A stretch of 64,000 nucleotides of DNA from Mangifera indica (taxonomy: Eukaryota > Streptophyta > Magnoliopsida > Sapindales > Anacardiaceae), in contig NC_058147.1 of the NCBI RefSeq assembly GCF_011075055.1, forward strand, positions 3,596,001 through 3,660,000, in the 5' to 3' direction. The notes under the pieces were generated by a model. That model had not been told where the DNA came from. It made no database searches and worked only from the letters and a program-made list of their open reading frames with translations. The translations under genes and the position numbers were made by a program. Below, one piece after another: positions 44,201 through 55,100 of the stretch (its first letter is position 1; each line of letters begins with the position of its first letter).

Positions 44201-47200
44201 GGATCAAAACGACGCCGTTCTGTATAAAAAAATTTTTTAAAAAATATACCGAGTCAACCCGAGCCAAGTCGGGCTCGATCGAGCCGAGCTGAGCCCGGCT
44301 CGTTTCGGGCTCGAACCGAGCCGAGCCGAGCTCGAGCTCGAGCTGGCTCGGCTCGAATCCAGCCCTAGAGAGCAGTGCCTAGACAATTTTTTTTTTTTTT
44401 GGGTGGTTATCAATGTTACCTTTTTCTGCTTGTTTGTGGTTTGTCAAAAGTGATCACTACCTGATTGCACTTCCGTAGAGTACTCCGTGAGCATTAGTCG
44501 GAATTGGCACATCTTCCTTGCTTGGATTATTTGGGTCGTTGGTGCTGTTTTCAAGTTATTCTGCTGTATTTACAGAAAATTACTGAGGTTTCCTAGCATG
44601 ATGTCATATAGAACCAAAAGAACATAGATTAAATAAACTCAGCTTGGTGCCAAATTGATTGTACTGAATGTAGGTGTTGTTTCATTTTGTTTTAGCTAGT
44701 CTCCATGAAAATGTCTTTTACATACTCAAATTATGCATTAAGATAACACCTATTTAATTAGAAGCGTTTATCAAATTCTAGTTGTGCTATTATCATGTGT
44801 TCTTGTTTTATTTATCTGTTAGAAATTTCTATTATATTTCTAGACTATCTAGGCTCTATTAATTCAATATTTACCGGCTGGAGCAGGATTCCAGAAGGCA
44901 AAGCCCCGAGGAAAATGTCCACGATAGTTTATGCCACGGAGATGTTTTTAGAACCCCCACTTTTAAGGCTGCTCCCAATGCGTTTGTTGCAAAGCGATCA
45001 AATTATTCTAGGCTACCAGATTGTAGCCCTCTTCCAGATTCTTTTAGCAATGTAGCTGACGAAGACACATGGTTGAAACTGAACAAAGGTCACATTACTG
45101 ATCTGGATTCATTGCTGATTACTCCTGCAAGAAAAGTTCAATCCCTTTCGTCAGTTGATGCAACTCCTGTGAGTGGACAGTTCTAGAGTAGTTATTAATG
45201 ATTGTATTGTTCCTGTTCGTCCTGATCTATACTGCTTTTAACAATAATACACTAATCAGATTGTTTGTTTACCTATGGTATTTGCTTTTCCATTTTTTCT
45301 ACCCAGTCTCAATGTTAGAGTGGAAAACACAAATTTGTAAGATGATTGACCTCGTTGTTTGTCATATTTCTAAAATAAGTACAACTTTCTTCTCATTCCT
45401 AAAGACTATATACAGAATCGTTTGCTTCATGTCACTAACTGTTATGTATTCTAAATACATCTTTTAATGCTTTAAACTCATAGTTTAGCCTTTTTCAATG
45501 ATAGATGATCATAATTGTTGCAATCTTTTTGTGGCTTAATAATTATAGCATGTGTATAATTTCATATATTTCTTAATCTGGACACAAATATTATTGTTAG
45601 GGTTGTTCAAAGCAGAGTTACCAGCAAGAGGTGCAGAAGCTCAAAAGACAATTAGAACTTGTCACTGAGGAGAAGAATGAATTTCAGGTTGGCATAATTC
45701 TTTATCTGAATCTGAAAAAAAGATTTGATAGAAGTTAATTATTATTATAGAACATATAATTTTCTTATCAGAGAATTCAATGGGAACCTATTATTATAGA
45801 ATATAAATTTTTGTTAAAAAGGGACTTGGTAAAGATTAACTATTATTATAGAACATAAAATTTTCTTTTCAGAGAATCGAATGGGAACATATGTTTTGTT
45901 GTTCCCCTCCAGATTTTTTATATTTATCAATGGTGAAGAATATCGCTAATTAGTTCCACAATTTTGTTATATCAAATCATCATTCTTTGCATGCATAATC
46001 TACTATACATGGAAGTGATTTGACATCATTTCTATTGCTTATAACTTTTAATTTTTCCTTGATCAATACTACCATGATTTGTAGCTAATGTTTGGGTGCA
46101 TATTTTTGCAGCAAAAATACACAGAACAGGTACAATTGAATGACCAATTAACTGGAGAGATATCAGAACTTAGACAAGAAGTACTACAAATCCAAGAAAT
46201 CCCTCGAAGGCTGGGTGAATCTGTGGCAAGTTGCAAAGACTTTTACGAAGATGTACTGTCCACAATGCAGGTAAAACCTGTGTATTATTTATTGTCTCTT
46301 TCAAATTTTATCTTCAGACATTCAAGTGATATTTACTTTCTAATGCATTTCAAATAGAGTTTTGAATTTGATGAGAAATCTTCAACTACCAAGGTGCTCT
46401 CTAGCACCTGTGAGATTTGGTCAAGCCTCTTTGCAACACTGGAATCCCATTTCTCAACGGCAACGGATGATCAGAAATACATCCAAGAGAATGATTCTCT
46501 AGTTCAAGAAAATTGCAAGTTGCTTTTTGAGAGGTTGAAAAGCACAATTACAGCTGCGGTTCTGTCAGAAACATCAGCCGTGGACACTAAACAAGAGAAG
46601 GATCTTCAATGTCGCTGCAATCACAAGGTAGCTGACTCATCAAAATTATTAAGATATCACATGGTAATAATGCTTTTGTTCTGTACCCTGATGTTTGGAT
46701 ATTCGTTCCCTTTTTCAAGGTTTTAATACTCTTCAAATTTTTTCTGTTATACAAGTAAAACTACATTTTTGTGTAAGATATGTTCACCGTTTTTTTATAT
46801 ATATATTTAGCATAGTTGCTGACTAAGTTATGATATAATATGGGGCTTCAGACTTGAATATTCAGAATAACTCAAATATTGATACCTGTCTGCATCTCTG
46901 CATGCTAACTTGCACAATGATCAAGGAGACATAGGAACTACTTTAGCTTGAAACTGAAGAATTGTAGGCTGCTTTTGCATTTTGTTTTAAGAGTTAGTTT
47001 TATATGTGATTAAGGGATGCTGTCAGGAAGAAGAAGCTCCAGATTGGAAGGAGACATTGAGAAATGATCTTGACAAAATCAACAGAGAGTACCATTGCTT
47101 GAAGAAAGAGTTTGATCTCGGCAATGAGCTTATGGAGGCTACTAAAGAAAGATATTGTAGCTTGGAAAGAGAGTTTCAATTATTGAAAGAAGAACGGGAT

Positions 47201-47452
47201 TCTTTGCTTAAAGAAGTAGCTGAATCATCTCAAAAACTTGCACTGATCACTGACCAAAAGGAAAATGTTTTGAAGGATCTGAACTCTCAAGTTCAGAGAA
47301 GGAAAGATCTTGAAGAAGAGATTAAACAATTCAGTGTTGCTTTTGGGTGTCGCCAGAAATCACTTGTTTCTTTCCACAATGAATTGAAATCCAATATTGA
47401 GAAATTGAGAGCCCAAAATCCAGTTCAAGTACCCAAAACTCTAGGGGGTTAA
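41201..47452 (+). CDS. kinesin-7 motor protein (KIN-7N-like)
   Basis: Eighteen coding exons give 841 aa: 41201-41345, 41427-41516, 41790-41908, 42017-42130, 42215-42296, 42380-42447, 42549-42614, 42744-42886, 42961-43063, 43206-43286, 43519-43587, 43665-43724, 43825-43974, 44887-45168, 45601-45687, 46112-46270, 46358-46627, 47015-47452. All phases close. The N-terminal motor (about 1-330) opens with [11 protein letters not shown]. It has the P-loop GQTSSGKT (85-92), switch I NVRSSRSH (194-201) and switch II DLAGSE (232-237). The remainder is mostly coiled coil, interrupted by a Ser/Pro-rich region (about 430-525). The layout matches plant CENP-E-like kinesin-7 proteins that walk toward microtubule plus ends; Arabidopsis KIN-7N (At1g59540) is recalled. 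No ATG lies in frame upstream of 41201. The exon 4 donor (GAG|gttttt) is weak. Confidence 0.92.
43994..44367. mobile_element. young hAT-like MITE in kinesin intron 13 (374 bp)
   Basis: The terminal inverted repeat TAGGGCTGGATTCGAGC plus a further six bases matches 22 of 23 positions between ends. A perfect 8-bp duplication GAGAGCAG flanks it (43986-43993, 44368-44375). The TAGGG end and 8-bp duplication fit the hAT superfamily. The body is full of GAGCCGAGCTCGGCTCG-type palindromic reiterations and two AAAACGACGCCGTT-like cores. No coding capacity. High CpG content shows it is recent. Confidence 0.88.
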
Positions 47453-48494
47453 TTTGCCTATCTTCTATGTAATGTACACAGTTAAAAGAGTTGTGTTAGG
47501 TACTTACCAGCTCCCGGTTCCTTCATTGCTGAGACCAATTTTAAGTTGTATTTTTAACTTGTTAATTATTTCGATTTTTTTTATTTCTGTTCCTATTGAA
47601 GAATTGCTACAAGTTAGCTCTCTTATCGGCAGGATTAAACAAAACAAAAAACACAGTGAAAGAATTTTTAACGACAAAGACAAGGATTTTGAGACTGAAA
47701 AATGATTGATTTTATCATATGATTCAATGGCATACAATGTTAAACATAAGAGCCAGAAAATCTACACATAAAGGCGGGTCAACCAAGCCATTTAGACATT
47801 GTAAATTATGCAGAGGGATCCTTAGTAGCTTTTTGACCGTTCATTCTCTCACAATTAATGTTTGGATTTTGTAGGTCTAACAATCCCACTTTTAGAAATT
47901 ATGCTCCTGAAGGAACCCACCTGCTTGATCACATTCCAATGGCGTATCAGCTCTGTGTCTTGACTAAGATAAAAGTTCCATAAAACAACAAAAGAAAACA
48001 ACTTTTCTACTCACCCATTTTCGCTTTTGTGCATAAAGTAAGCCTATATCTCTGTTCTAAGGCTCTGGTCCTGTGAGCTTTTTCATAAAAATTACTGGAA
48101 AAATATTTTGGAATGTTTATCCAATTATTTGAGAGTGACTTTGTTTTACCATGGAAACCAATCTACGGAACACAAATGAATAGCACTCAATTTGTTACGA
48201 ATTCTTCAGAAATAGTTACTGGCTCTGGACAACCTGCACAAGAGACAAATCTTATAGCTAATACTTCTGAAACAAGTGTTTGGACTCCCTCTTCCCACTC
48301 TCTGAAAGCCTTAAATACCTAATTTCCCTTCTGCTTTTGTTCTTCTTCAGTACCAAACTGACAGATATGTTTTGTCTTTAGCATTTACTACACCTGCAAC
48401 TGCATCGTCTCATCTTTATTTTTTTTCTCCTGTACTCAAACAGTTAATTTGCACCCCACATCTTCATTTTCAATCTGAGCATACCACTGCTATA
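47453..48494. other. kinesin 3' flank and leader of the DUF4378 gene
   Basis: Spacer of about 1 kb between two plus-strand genes. The frames at 47454-47705 and 48113-48322 have no recognisable homology. The sequence 48372-48494 is open in frame with the next gene but reads as leader. Confidence 0.35.
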
Positions 48495-49859
48495 ATGGCC
48501 ACCACAAAACCTAAAGTAGTTAAGCAACTCGGGCAATTCCTTCAAGAGCAACAAGAACCTTTCATACTAGAGATTTACTTATCAGAAAGAGGGTATCAGG
48601 AAAAGAACTTGAGTTCTGGAAGAAGTACCAGCTTCAGCCAGGGAAATTTACTCAAGTCTTTGAAGGGTTCAGGTAATACTAGTCCAAATAAAAGCAGAAA
48701 GGGTACTCCACAGTTTTTCAAGGTATTGAGAGCTGCATATAACAAGTTTACATCCATTAACAACAGGCAAAGAATTAAGAATAATGATAAAAGAAATAGT
48801 AAATTTAGTGTTACTGAGATGGCCGGGGATGGCCAAGAAGTTGCAGAGCCAGATGGATTTTCCACTGCCAGTAGCGCAACGGTTTTCAATTCATGCTCAG
48901 ACAGCGAGGTAGAAGAAACATCAACTTCAGTGCAGAAAAATGATTTTTCATTTGTTGAAAATACTTCTCAGTCTTTCGAACTCTGGAATCCAGGAGATAA
49001 AGAGGTAGAAAAAAAAAATCTATGTTTCTTCTTAAGTTTTCTTGGATCATTTCGTATAAAATTTAATTTTGTTAGAACCCTTTTCTAAGAACAATCAAAT
49101 CAATTAAATTACTGACAAAGCTAACAGGCTGTTGCAGAAGGAAAGCTTCGATGGAGATGCGTACAAGAGAGTAAACAGATAAGCCCTGTATCCGTGCCGC
49201 AAGAATTACGTTCTTCTAGGGGTTCTTCATCCGGTAAGTGTTACCAGATTTTTTCAGCTTATAATCTTCAATTCTGTGATCTTATATTCACTTTGTTTAT
49301 TGAAGTTAAAACAGCAAGACACGGTTTAGGCAAAATTCAAGAACAGAATCCATCAAGAACTTGCATCACACTCGCTAAGAAAATAACAGAGGAGTCCATT
49401 CTATCGGCTTCTTTCTGGAGACTACTTTTTCACTCAGCTGTTGAAAAGCCAAATTGTGCAGGTGCAGCAGAAACACTGGAACTTGTCCACTCTAAACCCA
49501 CCTCACAATTCCTCAAATCCAAAAAGGTGGTACAACAAACAAAGCAACTTCTATTTGATTGCGTGAGAGAAGTTTTGGAGAGCCGTGGAAAAGAGACAGG
49601 GCAGCAAGACAAGAAAGAATTTTTGGGGTCTGAATTGCTTGGAAATCTCGTATGTGGGAAAATTAAGGAATGGGGAAAACACTCAGTTGATGGATTCAAC
49701 TTAACACGACTACTGAATGCAGATATCCATGATTCAGTACAAGAATGGAATGATATTGAGGCAGAGGTGAGGGACATTGCGTTGGAGATTGGAGATGCTA
49801 TAATGGAAGAGATCAAAGATCAAATTGTTACAGAAATAATTTATTTTTCAAAATTTTAA
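48495..49859 (+). CDS. DUF4378-domain protein
   Basis: Three exons, 48495-49004, 49128-49233 and 49306-49859, encode 389 aa. I chose ATG 48495 (MATTKPKVVKQLGQFLQEQQ) because KQLGQFLQEQQEPFILEIYL is typical for the start of this family. An upstream in-frame ATG at 48372 would add 41 atypical residues. The middle is Ser/Lys-rich. The C-terminal DUF4378 module (about 275-385) includes KQLLFDCVREVLE and the ending DIEAEVRDIALEIGDAIMEE. DUF4378 occurs in TRM/LONGIFOLIA-like plant proteins, some of which associate with microtubules and cell-shape control. Whether this short member does so is unknown. Exon phases close at every junction. Confidence 0.85.
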
Positions 49860-50639
49860 ACTTGCATATGCTCCTTTCCAGTCCATTAATTTTCGGCATT
49901 AATATTCTCAATATGGTATGGTATGTTCTTTCAAGTTTTTTAATGGCTTGCCAGGATACTGCACAAAAGTCAATGGTGAATCACAAGTTGGGGTGGATAT
50001 GAACCAAACGAAGCTCCAACACTCTATAGTTTGAGTTTGATTTCAATGAAAAAAGTTTAATTTGAATTCATCGAGCTAAAATTAAAAGTGATATGAGTTC
50101 GGTTGGAATGCAAATGATTCAGTTTGAGTTTAACTTAAATTTATGATTTAAATATGTGACAAATTCATAATTCAAATTTGTAATTCATTAGCAAAACGAT
50201 ATCATTTTATCTAATAATGATAAAACGATGTCGATTTAACAATTATTTAATATAATTTGAATCAAGTCATGAGTCAAGTTCAAACCGAATTGAGTTATCT
50301 ACGTATCTCTTGAGTTAGACCAAACTAAACTTTCTTCACTTCAAATTTAACTTAATTTGAAAAATAAAAATTTGGTTTGAATTCAAATTAAACGAATTTA
50401 AATAAAACTAAATTGACTCAATTTGGGTCTAACCCTGATTAGATATAATAGCATAACTATTTACATTGATATTGAGAATTCTTATTACCTTTGCTGCATA
50501 ACGAGGGTACTGTAAAAAAAAAAAAATTACTTTGAAAGATACAACAGTCGATGAAATGAGAATAGAAATAGCTTATAAACATGTTGAATAAGTGGTAGCA
50601 TAAATGACTACTACTGTCACAAGAGTTGCCGTAATGAAT
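49860..50639. other. 3' flank of DUF4378 gene with hAT-like relic (about 49989-50438)
   Basis: The stretch from GGGGTGGATATGAACC to TTGGGTCTAACCC has weak terminal inversion. It also has the family's interior (GCAAAACGATATCATTTTATC, AAAACGATGTCGATTTAAC) in AT-shifted form. No target duplication. No gene seen in the remainder. Confidence 0.5.
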
Positions 50640-51230
50640 GGCCAAAGGAATTATTCCCACTTAAAGTATGTTACATTCTTAAATCAATATTCATTAAATA
50701 TTAAAATCCTAAACATTAGATGGTTAAAGCTAACGGAATCAGTTAACATTATTTATTTTTTCCTCAAAATTTAAAAAATTAATAATTTTTCTCAGGATGA
50801 AACTTTCAAATGTTATATTTTCTTACCTAGATTTTCTTTCTTTTTCTTCCTTTCATTTCCCAACACTGTCATCGATTGGCTTCCCTCTCTCTCCCCTTTG
50901 CTAGCGCTAGAAACCATAATGAAGTGGTTTGATTTGTTATGGTTTCTAGCGTCAACAAGGAGAGAGAGGAAAATCAGCCAGTAACGATGTAGAAAAAAGA
51001 AAGAAAAATATAACATTTTAAAATTTAGTTTAAAGGTTAAACCTAAGAAAAAATAGATAATACTTTATTATTTTAATATATTTCCACCCAACAAGATGAT
51101 TTTACCCATTGAAACTTAACTATTTCTGTTAGTTTTAACCACCCATAAATGAATGTTAGAATTTTTAATACTTTACAAGATACTGATTTGCAAATGCAAC
51201 AAACTTTGGGCGGGAATAAGTCCTTTGGCC
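50640..51230. mobile_element. Mutator-like MITE, GGCC family, copy 6 (591 bp)
   Basis: The left end GGCCAAAGGAATTATTCCCA, then CTTAAAGTATG, is mirrored by the right end AAACTTTGGG and CGGGAATAAGTCCTTTGGCC. Flanks GTAATGAAT and TTATGGAAT agree at six of nine positions, a decayed 9-bp duplication. The interior contains an inner inverted pair around 50905-50960 (CTAGCG...AACCATAA and its mirror). Confidence 0.8.
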
Positions 51231-52111
51231 TTATGGAATTGGCATACTTAACATGGCGACTTCTGGTTCATCAGATCAATTGACAGAGGCAGATTACAAT
51301 TACGTTTATTTTTGGCATGATTGATGGGAGATGGTGATGTTTAAACAACAGAAAATAAAACTTCGATTAAAGAAGTCGACAATTTGATGGTGTGCATGCT
51401 ATCCATTTAGTGCGAAAGTAACATTGTCTCTCCCACACATGCTCCTGGGACCAACATTGATTTGAAAACTAATGACCACACTGATAACGCCATTTTAGCC
51501 TATCTCCAACTTCCTTTTTCAGCTTCTCTGCTTTTTATCCGCTAATTTGCTCAAAGAACATGATCTAATCTATCCGTTCAAACATAACACAATATAGGCA
51601 ATAGCAAAATTGTACCCTCCAGCATATCTGAGATTTCCTTCATGGTTGAAACTAAAGCTGCTGCTTAAAATTACAACAATAGAAACAACTGGGTTTCAGA
51701 ATTACAATAAAATAATCATTTCCATCTATACCCTCCAAAAGAAAACAAAATTCAGCTCAATTTCGACATCCCTTCTCAAAATGCCATGATGCTCCTTTCA
51801 TGGGATTATTCTGAGCAACACAACATTTAACTTGTGACCTATTTTGCACCTGAACAATGTTCCTAACACAAAAACAATAAAGCAATTTTTTGTACATCCT
51901 ATTAACGAAGCAGTTCTTTAGGTGAACCCCTACATCATTCAACAAAAATATAATTTTAAGCAAAATTTATGCATAAAAGAAAATTGTCAGCTGGAATTCA
52001 ACGCATGAAAAATAAGGTAGAAAACTATATCCAGAAATATCATTATAAAAGATGCATATATCTTGCTGATGCATTGGTGTTAGTGCTTTAGGTAAATGGG
52101 GAAATAGTGAA
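51231..52111. other. 3' flank of PRP40A gene
   Basis: Probable 3' UTR and terminator region of the minus-strand PRP40A gene, plus spacer. Minus-strand frames at 51757-51963 and 51967-52308 are read-through of the last exon or UTR in the wrong frame. No other gene. Confidence 0.4.
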
Positions 52112-55100
52112 CTAGATCTCACTGTCTTCACCAAGCTCCCCATCCTCAAGCTCCTCATAACCACTATTTCTACGAGAACCATCCCGATGCTCTCTTTTGT
52201 GTCTTTTATGCCGGCTTTCAGTGTCTGACTCAGGTGTATAAGCATGCTGCCAAGATTCAGAAGAAAATCAATACATTTTGCACAAGTTAGCCATACAATC
52301 ATAAGCAATTATATATACCTTTCTAGATTTTTTACGGTCACTACCATGTCTGCGAGACTTTTTAGAATCTTCTCTTTCATCCCTATCCGAGCTCACATCA
52401 TCAGCAGCACTATGATGCCGTTTCCGATGTTTCCTATCTTTGTCTTTTTCCTTTTTCTTCTCCTCTTTGTGGCTGTAGCCATCAGTTGGATCTACGTTTT
52501 CACTATCTGTTTCATCTTTGTTTGTTCGTTCCTTCCACTTTTCTCTATCACGTTCTCTATCCTTCTCTTTTTTCTCTTTCTCCTTTCGTTTCTCTTTCTC
52601 CTCTCTCTCTTTCTCCTTTTTAGCCTGCATAACCATCAATTCTTTTAATTCATCAAAAAGATCACAAAGAAGCAAAGAGGGGGAAGTGAAATTAACATCG
52701 TGTAATCAATCTTTCCAATCTAAACAGGAAACCAATCTTTCCAAACACTCGTGTAATCCTATCCAGCAATAAAATCTGCGACTGGGTGTTTGAGATTCTT
52801 AGACACCACTTAATATGACAAATCCCTTAAAATAAAGGTCTTTAATTAATTTGCAAAGAAGATTAATCAAAGTGACTCAACTGACAGGTCATCCACCATT
52901 GAATCAGATGTCCTATCTATTTTTATAAGAACAGGATGTCATTACAACATCCCCAATAGATTAATCAATAATACAAAAGAATATAATAGCCACATCAAAT
53001 GAACATAAAGGATTCAGCCAACTATTTTAAAGACATTTAACAAAAATTCAGGTACCTTTTCTTCTTCACGCCTGCGTTCCTTTTCTTTAGCCTTTTCCTG
53101 CAAGTGAGAAATGTATTCCTCAAAGATCTGTCTCTTAAAGCTCTCTTCCACAATCAATCTAAGAGGCACATGCACAGAAAAAACAATAACAAAAAAAAAA
53201 AAGGATAGTTCGCATTAAATTTATTGAATCCCAAAATTCAGCATGTAAAAACCATCATATAAGAAAATGCAATACTTGTACTCTTCACTGTCTTCAAAAA
53301 GTGATTTGGATTCTTCCCAATTAGAAGATGCCGTTATTTCCTACAAGGCAGCACAATAATAAAAAAATTAGCATGGCAGGACTTGCCAAGTCCAAGTATT
53401 AAAAATTGGAAACTATTCTGTTCAATCTTGAATTTTCCACCCCTATTGATAAACAAACTGTTTTAGAACTGCCACATAGATGATATGATGATGTCATAAG
53501 TGATATGGCAGTGCCACATCAGGTTTTTTTTCTTTTATGAGAAACTTTAAGCTTTGGGGTGTGCCAAATTTTTTTAATACACAAATAGGGATAAAAAAAC
53601 CTGGGAATCAACTTGAGTTAAGTATTCTTATGATATAAGCTGCTCTGATATTAAAAAGCAGTTTTGCCATACCTTGTAAGTATACAATAGTTTAGTAAAG
53701 TCATCAGCAAGTCGCAAGCGCTTTTTAGCCTCTTTTTCCTCCTTCTCCTTTGCTCTGTCAAGTAACTCCTTGTAAACAAGCTTTAACAAAAAAGAATATC
53801 ATACTCTATAAGGATAAATAGTGGATAATCAAATATGAAACCAAGAAAACTGTAGAAGTTACATGTGCATAAATCAGTCATAAAAAGCAGGTAAACTTCA
53901 AATAATACCATTGCAATGCTGTTTTATATTATAATAAATCGGAAGACGGAAAGCACTTAAATATTACACAGCCACACCAGAAAGAAATACCTTAAAGTTG
54001 ATATCTGAAATCTTTGGAGAACCCAAATCTATTGAAACAGCAGCCTTAAAGTCTTCAAACGTCCATGTTGTGGCAATGGCAACCTAAGAAAAGCATGATT
54101 GACATTAAGGTTGTATTGAAAGAAGACAACAAAACACTCGATTTATAGCTGTTACCTTCTCTGATTTCATTGCATCTTTTATACGAGCTTTGTCTTCATG
54201 ATACTGACAACGTGGAAAATAAAAGAAATTAAACCACATCCAAACATGAAAACTTGCAAATTCAGATAACTCCACACAAAAAGATAATGCAAGAATTAAA
54301 ACAAATTATAAATTAGTATTCCAATACAAGTCACGTCAGTAGAGTTGCTGGGAACACTGATTAAGGAGATTTTATATTCTAGAATTGGGATAAAAATTGT
54401 GAACCACATGAGAATTCATACAATTTATTTTTCTTTTATAGAGAAAATGAAGCTTGAATTCCAATAATCAATGTGCATATGCAACATATATGAGCAAAAC
54501 AGTAAACATTTAAGAGATCATCTAGGTCAAGGAATTCAGACAAATGGATATAAACCATTGAAACCATGACTTTTCTTTGAATCAGGACAGAAAATTAGAG
54601 GTTAGGCTCCAATAAGTCCAGTTCATTTGTATGCTAGTTTGGCTTTGATCAGTCAGCTAATTAGCAAAATAAAATGCTTCTAAGCTAGCTTTAGAAAGAG
54701 AAAACAGCACTGGTTTAACCTGGTGCAACATAACACTTCCACAGAAGCACCAAATTTCTAGGAAACTAAATAACCTTCATCTGACTTGAAACATTGTAGA
54801 CCAAGGGATGGCTCAAGAAAAGCTGTATGTTAAACATGGTTGCTTGGTAGCTGGTTTCAGAAAAACACACTGACAAATCCTTGAATCTTTAATTCAAGCT
54901 GAACTTAACTAGTGCACAACTTACAAGATTAGACCTAGAACTTAATGCAACCGCACATCACCACCCCAAAAAAGCGCTTGGGAACTAAAAGCAACCAAAA
55001 GCAATCTAAGTCAATAGGTCAAAGCACATAATTTGGGAACTGAACCCAGCATCTCTAGATCAAAAAGAAAAAAAAAGAAGGGTGCAAAGAACCAAAAACC

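Noticed and set aside
48372..48494. Upstream in-frame start for the DUF4378 gene
   Set aside because: The extra 41 residues do not resemble the family N-terminus, whereas ATG 48495 begins the typical KQLGQFLQEQ segment almost at once.
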